64,000 nucleotides of DNA from Chryseobacterium wanjuense (GCF_900111495.1 NZ_FOIU01000004.1:145116-209115); one strand, 5' to 3'; shown: positions 9,584 to 19,216, counted from the first letter of the stretch. Program-made: numbers and translations. The notes: generated by a model not told the origin, from the letters alone.

Positions 9584-11134
9584 ATGAAAAAATATCTTTT
9601 ATTGTTTATCATCGCGGTTTTTGCGGTGTCTTGCTCTAAAAAAGTAGAAGTAAAAGGAAAAATTACTGGCGGTTCTCCTTTGGAGAGAATCGAATTCATT
9701 GAAGCTTCGGGAGTTGCTACATTACCATTAATCAATATCGGGGTAAATAAAGACGGAACTTTTTCCGGAAATTTTGAAGCTCCTAAAAGCGGAATGTATG
9801 TAATTTCTTATGGTGGAAAACAAAATTTAATTTATCTAAAAGGAGGTCAGAAACTTGAGATTTCAGGTAATGCATTGACTTTCCCATCAGAATATGTGAT
9901 CACTGGAGATGCTAAGAAAAACAACGATTTCTTTACAGCTACTCAAAAATATCTTTCAACATATGCTCAGACAGTTAACATGAATGAGTTGATCATGAAA
10001 GATGAAAAAACTTTCTTAAAAGGAATTGAAAAAGTTCAGGCAGATATCAATAAGAATATCGATGAAAATGTAAAAAAATTCAGTCCTGATAACGAAATCA
10101 TCACTTGGAAGAAAAACGATCTGGCGAGTACTTTATTGACGATCATGAACCAATATGAGCTGACTCACAAGCAAATGGGTAACCCATCTTTCAAAGTGAC
10201 GAAAGCTTTCACAGATTTTGAAAACAAACTTCAGGAGAATAAAGATGTAATGGTAAAAGAAAACCCTTACTACAGACAATACCTTTTAGGGAAAATGAGT
10301 TCAGATTTCCAGAAATATGCAGAAGCAAACAGCAAAGGAAAAACGGATATTACAACTACAGAATTGTTCTCTGAGTATTTGAAAAAGAATCAAAAAGATC
10401 TTTCACAAACCGCTAAAGATTATCTTTTGGCTTTTGTAATGGCTCAGTCAGATATGCATCTTGGAAGCTCTGAAAAGACTGTTGAGAAAATCAAAAAGAT
10501 CATCGATACAGATATTAAAGATGCTACCATCAAGGAAGATTTAAAGAAAATTCAGTTTGCTATCAATGGTTTCAAAGTGGGTGAATTAGCTCCTGAAGCA
10601 TCATTGGTAAAACAAGACGGAAAAGCTTACAAACTTTCTGAAAATAAAGGAAAACCTTACTTATTAACTTTCTACGCATCATGGAATCCTTACATCGGTG
10701 AATCGACAATCCCTGTATTGAAAGAAGTTGTGAACTTTTACAAGTCTAAAATGAATTTCGTATTCGTAAATGTAGATGATACGAAAGATCAGTTCATAAA
10801 AACAAGTAACTCTCTACTGAAAGGAATTGCAGGAACTAATGTATATGGAGAAGGAGGATTAAATTCTGAAATTGCAAAAAAATACGGAGTTTACGGATTC
10901 AAATTACCTTGTTTCATCGTTGTAGATAAAGACGGTAAAATTGCAAGCAAAGTATTTGTAAACTTGGGAGAACAAGATGTAATAACAGTATTGGATAAAC
11001 AAACTGGGCTTTCTGCTCCGAAAGTAAATCCTAACGTTCAGTTACAACCGGGAATGGGTATGGATCCTGCTGTAGTAGCGGCTCAACAGGCAGCTCAGCA
11101 ACAGGCAAATCCTCAACCGGCTCAGACAAAATAA
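9584..11134 (+). CDS. DUF4369/thioredoxin-fold lipoprotein lacking the catalytic CxxC
   Basis: The 516-residue protein starts with a lipoprotein signal, MKKYLLLFIIAVFAVSC (lipobox Cys17), so it should be membrane-anchored and face the periplasm. Residues about 20-115 resemble the DUF4369 beta-domain found before thioredoxin domains in Bacteroidetes. The C-terminal part (about 325-470) has the AhpC/TSA-thioredoxin layout: VGELAPEASLVKQDGKAYKLS, LLTFYASW, FVFVNVDDT, YGVYGFKLPCFIVVDKDGKI with the cis-proline. Where active proteins have WCxxC, this one has WNPYIG, so classic thiol-disulfide exchange is lost. The last 35 residues are a Gln/Pro/Ala-rich tail. It is transcribed alone, with a UUCG-loop terminator downstream. 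The role is unknown; a folding or binding function is more plausible than redox. Confidence 0.85.
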   Translation: MKKYLLLFIIAVFAVSCSKKVEVKGKITGGSPLERIEFIEASGVATLPLINIGVNKDGTFSGNFEAPKSGMYVISYGGKQNLIYLKGGQKLEISGNALTFPSEYVITGDAKKNNDFFTATQKYLSTYAQTVNMNELIMKDEKTFLKGIEKVQADINKNIDENVKKFSPDNEIITWKKNDLASTLLTIMNQYELTHKQMGNPSFKVTKAFTDFENKLQENKDVMVKENPYYRQYLLGKMSSDFQKYAEANSKGKTDITTTELFSEYLKKNQKDLSQTAKDYLLAFVMAQSDMHLGSSEKTVEKIKKIIDTDIKDATIKEDLKKIQFAINGFKVGELAPEASLVKQDGKAYKLSENKGKPYLLTFYASWNPYIGESTIPVLKEVVNFYKSKMNFVFVNVDDTKDQFIKTSNSLLKGIAGTNVYGEGGLNSEIAKKYGVYGFKLPCFIVVDKDGKIASKVFVNLGEQDVITVLDKQTGLSAPKVNPNVQLQPGMGMDPAVVAAQQAAQQQANPQPAQTK

Positions 11135-11152
11135 TTTAAATTGAATATAGAT

Positions 11153-11183
11153 AAAAACCTTGTCTTCGGATAAGGTTTTTTTT
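11153..11183 (+). terminator. Terminator of the lipoprotein gene (UUCG loop)
   Basis: AAAAACCTTGTC, a TTCG loop and GATAAGGTTTTT with further T bases form a strong hairpin. The T run abuts the next promoter box at 11188. Confidence 0.85.
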
Positions 11184-11187
11184 ATTG

Positions 11188-11196
11188 TATTTTTGC
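11188..11196 (+). promoter_or_regulatory. -7 box of the rlmD operon
   Basis: TATTTTTGC matches the consensus. The nearest TTG (11160-11162) is 25 bp upstream. The leader of about 85 nt contains an inverted repeat at 11211-11239 (GATTTTC..TTG / CAA..GAAAATC) that could be a regulatory hairpin. Confidence 0.5.
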
Positions 11197-11287
11197 AAAC
11201 TGAAATGCAGATTTTCGACTTTGTCAAAGTTGAAAATCTCTGACAAAGTTTAAATATAAAAACAATACGAACAATAGAAATCTCTTA

Positions 11288-12697
11288 ATGAAAAGAAATA
11301 AGAAGAATCTCATTCTTGAAAATATAAAGCTTTTAAATGCTGGAGCCAAAGGAGTAGCAATCGGAAGAACTGAAGAGGGAAAAACGGTAATGGTTTCCGG
11401 AGCAATTCCCGGAGATATTGTTAATGTAAGAGTAAAAAAAGCAAAATCAAAATACTACGAAGGGGAAGCGATAGAAGTTCTTGAAAGATCTCCTGACAGG
11501 GTAGAACCGAAGTGTATCCATTTTGGGGTCTGCGGCGGCTGCAAATGGCAGAATATGAGCTATGAAAAACAGCTTGCCTTCAAACAGGAAGAGGTTTATA
11601 ATAATATTAAAAGAATCGGAGGCATTGATGACTTCGAAACAGTTCCAATCTTAGGTTCGGAAGAACATTATTTTTACAGAAATAAAATGGAGTTTTCTTT
11701 CTCCAATGCGAGATGGCTTACTCAATATGAAATAAGTTCTGAAGAAAATTTCGGAAATAAAGACGCTCTGGGTTTTCATATTCCCGGAATGTGGAGCAAA
11801 ATTCTCGACCTTAAAGAATGTTTCCTTCAGGAAGATCCTTCTAATGCTATAAGATTAGCGGTAAAAGACTATGCCGTGAAGAATGGCTTAGATTTTTTTG
11901 ATGTTAAAAATCATGAAGGTTTCTTACGAACTTTAATGATGAGACAAAACTCAAAAGGTGAGTGGATGGTTCTTTTCCAGCTGTACAGAGAAGAAAAAGA
12001 AAACAGAGAAAAGCTTTTTGAATTCTTACTGGAAAAATTCCCGCAAATTAAAACGCTGGTATATGCGATCAATCCTAAACCTAATGATTCTATCTACGAT
12101 TTAAATATTAATACCTATTTCGGAGAAGGATTCTTAATGGAAGAAATGGATGGATTGAAGTTTAAAATAGGTCCAAAATCTTTCTTTCAGACCAATTATA
12201 AGCAAGCCCTGGAATTGTACAGAAAAACGTTGGAATTTGCTGATTTAAAAGGTGATGAAGTAGTGTACGATTTATACACGGGAACAGGAACAATTGCTCA
12301 ATATGTGGCAAGAAATGCAAAGCAGGTGATCGGAATAGAATCTGTTCAGGAAGCCATCGATGCAGCCATCGAGCACGCCGAACTGAACGGATTGACCAAT
12401 ACAACATTCTATTGCGGCGATATGAAGGATATTTTCAATGATGAATTCCTTGCCAATCATCCAAAAGCAGACGTGCTGATCACCGACCCGCCAAGAGACG
12501 GGATGCATCAGAAGGTAGTAGAACAGATATTGAAGCTTTCCCCTGAAAAAGTGGTGTATGTAAGCTGTAATTCTGCAACTCAGGCGCGAGATCTGGCTTT
12601 AATGAAAGAACATTATAAGGTTGTGAAGATCTTACCTGTAGATATGTTCCCGCAAACGCATCACGTAGAAAATATTGCATTGCTGATTAAAAAATAA
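11288..12697 (+). CDS. rlmD: 23S rRNA (uracil-C5)-methyltransferase, RlmD family
   Basis: This is an S-adenosylmethionine-dependent m5U methyltransferase of the RlmD/TrmA class; RlmD modifies a uracil in 23S rRNA. In 469 residues an N-terminal TRAM domain (about 8-68) binds RNA. A [4Fe-4S] motif follows with C76, C82 and C85 (CIHFGVCGGCKWQ) and a later Cys in LKECFLQ. The C-terminal SAM fold has VVYDLYTGTGTIAQYVA, then LITDPPRDGMHQKVVE and VVYVSCNSATQARDL, in which the Cys is the catalytic nucleophile. Length is normal. DUF6452 and DUF6048 genes follow within the same transcription unit, an arrangement I recall from other flavobacteria. The exact target uracil cannot be read from the sequence. 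Confidence 0.93.
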   Translation: MKRNKKNLILENIKLLNAGAKGVAIGRTEEGKTVMVSGAIPGDIVNVRVKKAKSKYYEGEAIEVLERSPDRVEPKCIHFGVCGGCKWQNMSYEKQLAFKQEEVYNNIKRIGGIDDFETVPILGSEEHYFYRNKMEFSFSNARWLTQYEISSEENFGNKDALGFHIPGMWSKILDLKECFLQEDPSNAIRLAVKDYAVKNGLDFFDVKNHEGFLRTLMMRQNSKGEWMVLFQLYREEKENREKLFEFLLEKFPQIKTLVYAINPKPNDSIYDLNINTYFGEGFLMEEMDGLKFKIGPKSFFQTNYKQALELYRKTLEFADLKGDEVVYDLYTGTGTIAQYVARNAKQVIGIESVQEAIDAAIEHAELNGLTNTTFYCGDMKDIFNDEFLANHPKADVLITDPPRDGMHQKVVEQILKLSPEKVVYVSCNSATQARDLALMKEHYKVVKILPVDMFPQTHHVENIALLIKK

Positions 12698-12733
12698 TTT
12701 ATTTAAATTTGACCATCAAATCTGAATAGGAAG

Positions 12734-13216
12734 ATGAAATATTTTAAACTTCTCATAGCCATTTGTTTTTTAGGCTTGCTGTTTTCTTGCGGTGGCGATG
12801 ATGATATTTGCGAAAGCGGAGAAGGAACGCCGAGAATGAAAGTGTCATTCAAAAATTTTGATACAGGAAAAGAAAAAACGATGGATTCTCTATATGTAGC
12901 CGTAGATTATGGCTCAGGAAAAGTGGAGCTTGGTAAGCAGACATCCATTACTTCCAGGGTAATTCCTTTAAGAGTGGACGATTCGCCCTTTACAGATGTG
13001 TATTTCAGAACTTCAAAAACCGGTGCTGAATCGAAAGTGAGAATAAATTATACGACAAAATCTATTTACGTTTCTCCGGGTTGCGGAATTAAGAAAACGT
13101 ACGAAGATTTGAATTCAGTATTAGATCCTACAACAACTAATCCGGTAAAAGCTTTGGAAGCCGGACAAAACTTTATTGAGAATGAAGACAAGACTAATCT
13201 TTACCTTCTTTTTTAG
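12734..13216 (+). CDS. DUF6452 family lipoprotein
   Basis: This 160-residue protein has a lipoprotein signal, MKYFKLLIAICFLGLLFSC with lipobox Cys19, followed by GGDDDICESGEGTPRMKVSF. The CESGEGTPR motif, the beta-rich middle and the YVSPGCGIKKTYEDLN segment match the DUF6452 family, a Bacteroidetes lipoprotein family of unknown role. It lies 36 bp after rlmD, and its 3' end overlaps the next gene by 35 bp in another frame, so translation of the two is probably coupled. It is likely an outer- or inner-membrane lipoprotein facing the periplasm. Confidence 0.85.
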   Translation: MKYFKLLIAICFLGLLFSCGGDDDICESGEGTPRMKVSFKNFDTGKEKTMDSLYVAVDYGSGKVELGKQTSITSRVIPLRVDDSPFTDVYFRTSKTGAESKVRINYTTKSIYVSPGCGIKKTYEDLNSVLDPTTTNPVKALEAGQNFIENEDKTNLYLLF

Positions 13217-13841
13217 TGTAATAAGCCTTTTGAGCTTTGCTCAGGAGAATAAGGAAGCCAAAAAAGAAAAATGGAAATACAAACCGAATTTTATGGTTGG
13301 TTTTGATGTTCTGAATACAGGAGTTTCTTTTTTCTCAGACAGAAAATTGTATCAGGGTTTTATATCATCAAAAGTTAAAGATAATATTCACGGAATCATC
13401 GAGGCCGGCTTTGAATCTAATGTTTATAATAAAAACAGTTATGATGCAAAAGTCAACGGTCCTTTCCTGAAATTAGGTGCATTTTATATGCTGGCTAGAG
13501 ATCCGGAAAACGAGTTCAACGGCTTTTTCGCCGGAGGGAAAATCGGAGGGTCATTCTATACGCAGGAATATATGGCAGTTCCGGTTCGCGGTTACGGAGG
13601 AAGCAATTCTTCTATTGCATTTCCGTCATCTACACAGTCTTCGTATTGGCTGGAAGGCACGATTGGAGGAAGAGTTCAGCTATTTGAGTCTGATTTTTAT
13701 ATCGATGTTAATCTTCAGCCGAGATATTTGGTGTTTACCACAAAACAGGATGATATTCAGCCTATGATTGTTCCCGGATTTGGAAGAAGCTCTTCTAAAT
13801 TTAATATGGGTTTTGCCTGGAATATTGCTTATAAATTCTAA
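13182..13841 (+). CDS. DUF6048 family outer-membrane-like protein
   Basis: The frame is open from a TTG at 13176, but the ATG at 13182 gives a clean signal peptide (MKTRLIFTFFFSVISLLSFA then Q), so that start is used. The mature part of about 200 residues is rich in alternating beta-strand patterns, and ends in a terminal aromatic strand (MGFAWNIAYKF), like small outer-membrane barrels. The family assignment is DUF6048, which accompanies DUF6452 in flavobacteria. The gene starts 35 bp inside its upstream neighbour, showing tight operon organization. A terminator follows at 13896-13924. Function is unknown; a joint envelope role with the DUF6452 lipoprotein is inferred from the conserved pairing. 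Confidence 0.85.
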   Translation: MKTRLIFTFFFSVISLLSFAQENKEAKKEKWKYKPNFMVGFDVLNTGVSFFSDRKLYQGFISSKVKDNIHGIIEAGFESNVYNKNSYDAKVNGPFLKLGAFYMLARDPENEFNGFFAGGKIGGSFYTQEYMAVPVRGYGGSNSSIAFPSSTQSSYWLEGTIGGRVQLFESDFYIDVNLQPRYLVFTTKQDDIQPMIVPGFGRSSSKFNMGFAWNIAYKF

Positions 13842-13895
13842 TATATCTTTAATTTAAATAATATTTTAAAGTATTAAGCTAAATAAATAATGAAG

Positions 13896-13924
13896 GCCTT
13901 GAATAGTATTATTCAGGGCTTTTT
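13896..13924 (+). terminator. Terminator of rlmD-DUF6452-DUF6048
   Basis: GCCTTGAATA and TATTCAGGGC form a hairpin with one G:T pair, followed by TTTTT. Confidence 0.8.
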
Positions 13925-14022
13925 ATTGTTAAATGTAAAAAATAAGTCTTATCCATTATTTTATTTGAAAAAATAATTTTTAATAATTTATTTATGTTAA
14001 AATATTCTTTTTAATAATTTTT

Positions 14023-14057
14023 TTGACATCTTGTAAGCCTAAAAGGTATATATTTGC
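14023..14057 (+). promoter_or_regulatory. Promoter of the M43 metalloprotease gene
   Basis: TTGAC begins at 14023 and TATATTTGC lies at 14049-14057, with 23 bp between TTG and TA. The phrase AAAAGGTATATATTTG is shared almost exactly with the box before the next protease gene (16271-16286), so the two may be co-regulated. Confidence 0.65.
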
Positions 14058-14078
14058 GAAATTAAAAAAAAGGATTAA

Positions 14079-16091
14079 ATGCGAAAATCTACTACTTCTA
14101 AAGTATTTCTTTTTATGCTATCTTTTTTTGCAGCAGGAATAAATGCTCAAAATACAGGTGGAAAAAAGAATGCTGAATTTAATGTAAACAAACCACAGAG
14201 TGAACTTGCAAAATCGAATGGTTTTGACAGATGTTCTACTGTAGAATACGAAAATTATCTTCAGGAGAAATTTCCTGGAAGAATGACTGCCGAACAGTTT
14301 GAATCTTGGCTGGCTCCTTTGATCAGAAACGCAAAAGTAGAAAAATCACAAAACGGAAATATTATTACGATTCCTGTTGTTGTCCATGTTATTCATAATG
14401 GTCAGGCGGTAGGAGTGGCTCCGAATATTGTTGATGAGCAGGTAATTTCTCAAATCACGGTAATGAACAACGATTTCCGTAGATTAGCAGGAACTCCGGG
14501 TTTCAATACAAATGCAGTAGGGGCTGATACACAAATTCAGTTTGCTTTGGCAAAAGTAGACCCGAATGGTAACCCAACAAACGGTATCGACAGGGTAAAT
14601 CTTTGCCAGCCTTCATGGACTCAGGCTCAGATCGAAACATTTGTAAAACCAGAAACAATCTGGGATACTACAAAATATATGAATATGTGGAGTATAAACT
14701 TCCCAAACAGTTCTACGATTTTGGGATACGCTCAATTCCCTTCAGGATCTGGTCTTCCAGGTCTGAATGCTAATGGAGGAGAAGCATACACAGATGGTGT
14801 GGTTGCGAGATACACAACATTTGGAAGCAGTGATTATAACAATGGAACGTTTATATTGGCTGCACCTTATGACAAAGGTAGAACAATGACTCACGAAGTA
14901 GGACACTTTTTAGGGTTAAGACATATTTGGGGAGATCTTGCTTGTGGTACAGATTACTGTGCAGATACACCAACGGCACATACTTCCAACTATACTTGTA
15001 ACGCAAGTATTGCTAGCTGCGATAGCCCGTCGATTTTCGAAATGGTTCAAAATTACATGGACTATACAAACGATACTTGTATGAATGTTTTTACGGTGAA
15101 CCAGAAAGACAGAATCACAGCGGTAATGAACAATTCTCCTAGAAGACTTGAACTTAAAACTTCAACTGCAGATATGCCAATTGCATTATTTGCAAATGAT
15201 GCTGAAGTGAAACTGGAAAGAGATTGCAGCACAATAGGTTGTTCTACAACAACAGCTCAAAACGTAAAAGTTTCTCTTTATAACAGAGGAACAAGCCCGT
15301 TAACTTCAGCTGTTATCACATATTCTGTAAACGGAAACACACAAACTTACAACTGGTCAGGAAACCTGGCTCAGGATAAATTTGATATTGTAACTTTACC
15401 GATGAACGCAGCTTCATTAGGAGGCTATATGAACATCAATGTAACTTCAGCTAATGGAGGAGCAGATCAGAGAGCTTCAAACAGTAATATTTCTGTTAAT
15501 TATTTAGGAGCTCCTACAAGAATGGATACAAACGTTGTATTTAATCTTCAGTTGGATTCTTACGGAACTGAAACGACTTGGTCATTGAAAAACAGCGCAG
15601 GAACAGTAGTTGAGAGCGGTGGTCCTTATACAGATGTTACATTTCCTACTTTACCGGCTTTAAAGACATTTAACTGGACTTTGAATCCGAACGAGTGTTA
15701 TACATTTACAATCAATGACTCTTACGGAGATGGGCTTTATCCATACGGAGGATATTATAATATCAAATCTCAGTCAGGTAATGTATTGCTTTCGGGATCT
15801 CATTTCAGCTCTACACAAAGCAGAACATTGAAAGCTCAGGTATTAGCTACCCATGAAGTGGTGAAAAAAGAAACTTTCGGATTGTATCCTAATCCTGCAA
15901 ATGATGTATTAAACATCACGAATGTTTCAAACAAAGCTAAATTTGAAATCCACAATGCAGTGGGCCAGCTTGTAAAAGGCGGAACCATTGACAATAATCA
16001 GGTAAGAGTTGCTGATTTAGTAAAAGGAACTTATATCATTACTATTAAAGACAATACTATTTCTGAAAGCATTAAATTCATTAAGAAATAA
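14079..16091 (+). CDS. Secreted M43 (pappalysin-like) zinc metalloprotease with T9SS sorting domain
   Basis: The 670-residue precursor has a signal peptide (MRKSTTSKVFLFMLSFFAAGINA). A propeptide precedes a catalytic domain with HEVGHFLGLRH at residues 272-282, the HExxHxxGxxH zinc motif, and a Met-turn region NYMDYTNDTCMN downstream. Together with several paired cysteines this fits peptidase family M43 (cytophagalysin/pappalysin). A beta-sandwich region of about 200 residues follows. The last 75 residues (from LYPNPANDVLNI) are a type A T9SS C-terminal domain ending in IKFIKK, so the enzyme should be secreted across the outer membrane. It has its own promoter and terminator. The substrate is unknown; extracellular protein degradation is expected. 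Confidence 0.92.
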   Translation: MRKSTTSKVFLFMLSFFAAGINAQNTGGKKNAEFNVNKPQSELAKSNGFDRCSTVEYENYLQEKFPGRMTAEQFESWLAPLIRNAKVEKSQNGNIITIPVVVHVIHNGQAVGVAPNIVDEQVISQITVMNNDFRRLAGTPGFNTNAVGADTQIQFALAKVDPNGNPTNGIDRVNLCQPSWTQAQIETFVKPETIWDTTKYMNMWSINFPNSSTILGYAQFPSGSGLPGLNANGGEAYTDGVVARYTTFGSSDYNNGTFILAAPYDKGRTMTHEVGHFLGLRHIWGDLACGTDYCADTPTAHTSNYTCNASIASCDSPSIFEMVQNYMDYTNDTCMNVFTVNQKDRITAVMNNSPRRLELKTSTADMPIALFANDAEVKLERDCSTIGCSTTTAQNVKVSLYNRGTSPLTSAVITYSVNGNTQTYNWSGNLAQDKFDIVTLPMNAASLGGYMNINVTSANGGADQRASNSNISVNYLGAPTRMDTNVVFNLQLDSYGTETTWSLKNSAGTVVESGGPYTDVTFPTLPALKTFNWTLNPNECYTFTINDSYGDGLYPYGGYYNIKSQSGNVLLSGSHFSSTQSRTLKAQVLATHEVVKKETFGLYPNPANDVLNITNVSNKAKFEIHNAVGQLVKGGTIDNNQVRVADLVKGTYIITIKDNTISESIKFIKK

Positions 16092-16117
16092 AAAAACTTA
16101 ATTGTAATATTAAAAAT

Positions 16118-16148
16118 AAAGCCTTGGGTATCTGCTCAAGGCTTTTTT
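16118..16148 (+). terminator. Terminator of the M43 protease gene
   Basis: AAAGCCTTG and CAAGGCTTTTTT pair around a ten-base loop. Confidence 0.85.
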
Positions 16149-16278
16149 ATTATGTAGAATATCTTTAAAAATTAAATAATGATATCACTATTGGTTGAAA
16201 AAAATAGTCTTATTAAATTATCTGCATTATAATATACGTTTTATTGAAAATTAACTGGATACATAGTGCTTAAAGGTA

Positions 16279-16286
16279 TATATTTG
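16279..16286 (+). promoter_or_regulatory. -7 box of the first reprolysin-like protease gene
   Basis: TATATTTG, 24 bp before the ATG, in the same AAAGGTATATATTTG context as the M43 gene. No good TTG is found at the usual distance; CTG at 16255-16257 is the nearest. Confidence 0.5.
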
Positions 16287-16309
16287 TTAATGTAAAAAAA
16301 TACTCTTAA

Positions 16310-19216
16310 ATGAAAAAACTTATTACAACTTTATTCTGCAGCTTTTTAGGAGGTGCCCTGTTTGCGCAATGGGCTCCGACTACATTTGCTGGGGGAACGG
16401 ACAAAACTTCTCATATAAGAAGTTATTATAAGCTGGATCTTAATAAGATCAGACAACAGCTTAAAGATGCTCAGGAAACAGGAAAAAATGCAAAGCCAGT
16501 AGAAATTTCTTTACCTACTTTGGATGGTAGAATTGAAAAATTTGCAGTGTACAGCTTTCCTGTAATGGCTAAAGATCTTGCAGACCAATATCAATTAGGG
16601 TCATATGTAGGAGTAGGGATTGATGATCCTTCGAAATACTTGAGATTTTCAGTAGCTCCGAACGATTTCCAGTCTATGATCATCAAAAATGGGGCGTATG
16701 AATTTATAGAACCGGTTGATGCCAATAAAACAACGTATGGAGTACATCCTAAAACGAATAAAGGCAACGGAGATTTCACATGCTCTACTACTGAAAGTAA
16801 AGTATCAAAAGATGAAATGAAGAAGCTTTACGAGATGGGGAAATCCTTTACCAACCAGCCAACAAATTTTGCTAAAAATTCTGATAAGAAATACAGAACG
16901 ATGAGACTGGCAATGTCTGTAACAGGAGAATATACCCAATATTTCGGAGGTACGGTTGCTGGGGCGCTTACGGCAATTAATGCTACGATGACCAGAGTAA
17001 ATGGTGTTTTCGAAAAAGATTTTGCTTTACACTTAAATATGCAGAATTATCCGGCTATCATATATACTAATCCTTCAACCGATCCTTATTCACCTGCATC
17101 ACAAATGGGCAACTGGAATTTGCAGTTACAGCAAACGTTGACAACAAACGTAGGAGATGCCAATTACGACATTGGTCACTTATTCGGAGCTTCCGGAGGT
17201 GGAGGTAATGCGGGGTGTATCGGTTGTGTATGTATAGCTCCAACAACAGCAGATCCTGAAGGAAAAGGATCAGGATATACTTCTCCTGCAGATGCAATTC
17301 CGCAGGGAGATAATTTCGATATTGATTATGTGGCTCACGAAATGGGTCACCAGTTAGGAGCCAATCATACATTTTCACAAAATATAGAAGGAACAGGGGT
17401 AAATATGGAGCCAGGTTCCGGATCTACGATTATGGGATATGCAGGTATTGTTCCGGGAGCAAACGTTCAGATGCACTCAGATGCATACTTCCATGTGGCA
17501 AGTATCGAGCAGGTTCAGACTAATTTAATGAGTAAAACTTGTGATGTTGAAACTACAATTACAAACAATCCTCCGGTAATAGGTGCACTTTCAAATTATA
17601 CAATTCCAAAAGGAACGGCATTTGTTTTAACGGGAACAGCAACTGATCCTGAAAATGATCCGATGACGTATACATGGGAAGAATATGATAGCGCTACTTC
17701 CCCGGTAACAACCGTTACAGGAAACAATACAACAGGAGCATTATTCAGATCCTGGACTCCGACAGCAACAGGTAATACAAGATATTTTCCTAAATTATCA
17801 TCAGTTTTAGCAGGTAACCTTACTGTTCCTGCAGATTGGGAAACAGTATCTAATGTTGCCCGACCTACAAACTTTAAATTAACGGTAAGAGACAACAATC
17901 CTGTTACTACTTCTCAACAAACACAAAGTGGTCTGGTGACTGTTACAGTATCGAATGATGGACCATTTAAAGTAAATACACCTAATGCTCCTCATACAGT
18001 ACCTGCAACAATTCAATGGACTGTAGCCAATACAGCAGCAGCACCATACAACGCAGCTAATGTTAAAGTCGATTATACAACAGATAACGGAACAACGTGG
18101 ACAGTATTGTCGGCTTCAACTCCAAATGACGGGACAGAAAATTTTACTTTCCCTGCAGCTTTAAGTGGACAGACGATAAAATTGAGAATTTCTTCGATAG
18201 GAAATGTATTTTATGCAGTAAAGCCAATTGCTATTTATACGATGACTCCATGTGATGGTTCGGCACCTACAGGAGTAACGACAAGTAATATTACACAAAA
18301 TACAGTAGATGTAAACTGGATGCTAGTCTCAGGAGCTACTTATATTATCCGTTATAAAAAGCTTACCGACACAACTTGGCAACAAACCACCTCTACAACT
18401 AATAGTATAACGTTGTCAGGTCTTGAAGACAGTACAACTTATGAAGTTCAGGTAGCAGCAGTTTGTTCAGGAACTCCGGGAGCTTATTCAGCTTCTTCAA
18501 ACTTTACAACACAGGGGATGGCCTATTGTACATTAGCATCTGTAGATTCGAATTATGAATATATTTCAAATGTAACGCTGGCAAATGTTAATAATAATTC
18601 CATGGCGAGTACATATACCAACTATACGACAGACCCTACTAAAGTGGTGAATCTAGTGAAAAATTCAACAAATAACGTAGTATCTGTTTCTAAGTCATGG
18701 GTGAGTACTCTATATGATGAAGCGGTAAGAGTATGGATAGACTTTAATAAAAACGGAACTTTTGATGCTTCTGAATTAGTAATGGATTCTCCATTAAGTA
18801 AAACCACCCCGGTTACGGCCACCTTTACAGTCCCTTCTACAGCTGTTGTAAATAAAGTATTAAGAATGAGAGTGGCAATGAGTGATTCAGCGTCGCCACC
18901 TACATGCGGAACTTTTCAGTATGGTGAGGTTGAAGATTATAATGTAATGATCTCCGATGTATTGGCAACAAATGATCTGAATGGTCCTAAAAATGACATC
19001 CAACTATATCCAAACCCTGTTTCAGATATCTTGAATGTAACTAAAGTTTCTGATAAAGCAGCTTATAAAATTTACAGTGCTGCAGGTCAATTGGTTGAAA
19101 GCGGAACTATTAATGGTGGAAAAATTAACGTTTCAGCCTTAATAAAAGGAGGTTATGTGATTACCATTGAAGATAAAGGAAGAGATTTATTTAAATCTAA
19201 GTTTATCAAAAAATAA
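16310..19216 (+). CDS. Reprolysin-like metallopeptidase with FN3, GEVED and T9SS domains (copy 1)
   Basis: The 968-residue precursor has a signal peptide (MKKLITTLFCSFLGGALFA then Q) and a conserved propeptide. The catalytic domain has HEMGHQLGANH at residues 343-353, the HExxHxxGxxH motif, followed by GSGSTIMGYAG, a Met-turn. This is the reprolysin/M12B-like pattern of Bacteroidetes secreted proteases. Next come Ig-like segments, an FN3 domain (about 645-735), a GEVED domain ending in GEVEDYNVM near residue 871, and a T9SS type A tail from LYPNPVSDILNV. It is first of four tandem paralogs. Its final 70 residues are identical to those of copy 2, while its N-terminal half is more divergent. 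Confidence 0.92.
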   Translation: MKKLITTLFCSFLGGALFAQWAPTTFAGGTDKTSHIRSYYKLDLNKIRQQLKDAQETGKNAKPVEISLPTLDGRIEKFAVYSFPVMAKDLADQYQLGSYVGVGIDDPSKYLRFSVAPNDFQSMIIKNGAYEFIEPVDANKTTYGVHPKTNKGNGDFTCSTTESKVSKDEMKKLYEMGKSFTNQPTNFAKNSDKKYRTMRLAMSVTGEYTQYFGGTVAGALTAINATMTRVNGVFEKDFALHLNMQNYPAIIYTNPSTDPYSPASQMGNWNLQLQQTLTTNVGDANYDIGHLFGASGGGGNAGCIGCVCIAPTTADPEGKGSGYTSPADAIPQGDNFDIDYVAHEMGHQLGANHTFSQNIEGTGVNMEPGSGSTIMGYAGIVPGANVQMHSDAYFHVASIEQVQTNLMSKTCDVETTITNNPPVIGALSNYTIPKGTAFVLTGTATDPENDPMTYTWEEYDSATSPVTTVTGNNTTGALFRSWTPTATGNTRYFPKLSSVLAGNLTVPADWETVSNVARPTNFKLTVRDNNPVTTSQQTQSGLVTVTVSNDGPFKVNTPNAPHTVPATIQWTVANTAAAPYNAANVKVDYTTDNGTTWTVLSASTPNDGTENFTFPAALSGQTIKLRISSIGNVFYAVKPIAIYTMTPCDGSAPTGVTTSNITQNTVDVNWMLVSGATYIIRYKKLTDTTWQQTTSTTNSITLSGLEDSTTYEVQVAAVCSGTPGAYSASSNFTTQGMAYCTLASVDSNYEYISNVTLANVNNNSMASTYTNYTTDPTKVVNLVKNSTNNVVSVSKSWVSTLYDEAVRVWIDFNKNGTFDASELVMDSPLSKTTPVTATFTVPSTAVVNKVLRMRVAMSDSASPPTCGTFQYGEVEDYNVMISDVLATNDLNGPKNDIQLYPNPVSDILNVTKVSDKAAYKIYSAAGQLVESGTINGGKINVSALIKGGYVITIEDKGRDLFKSKFIKK

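Noticed and set aside
13176..13181. TTG at 13176 as the DUF6048 start
   Set aside because: The ATG at 13182 yields a standard signal peptide and avoids a rare codon.
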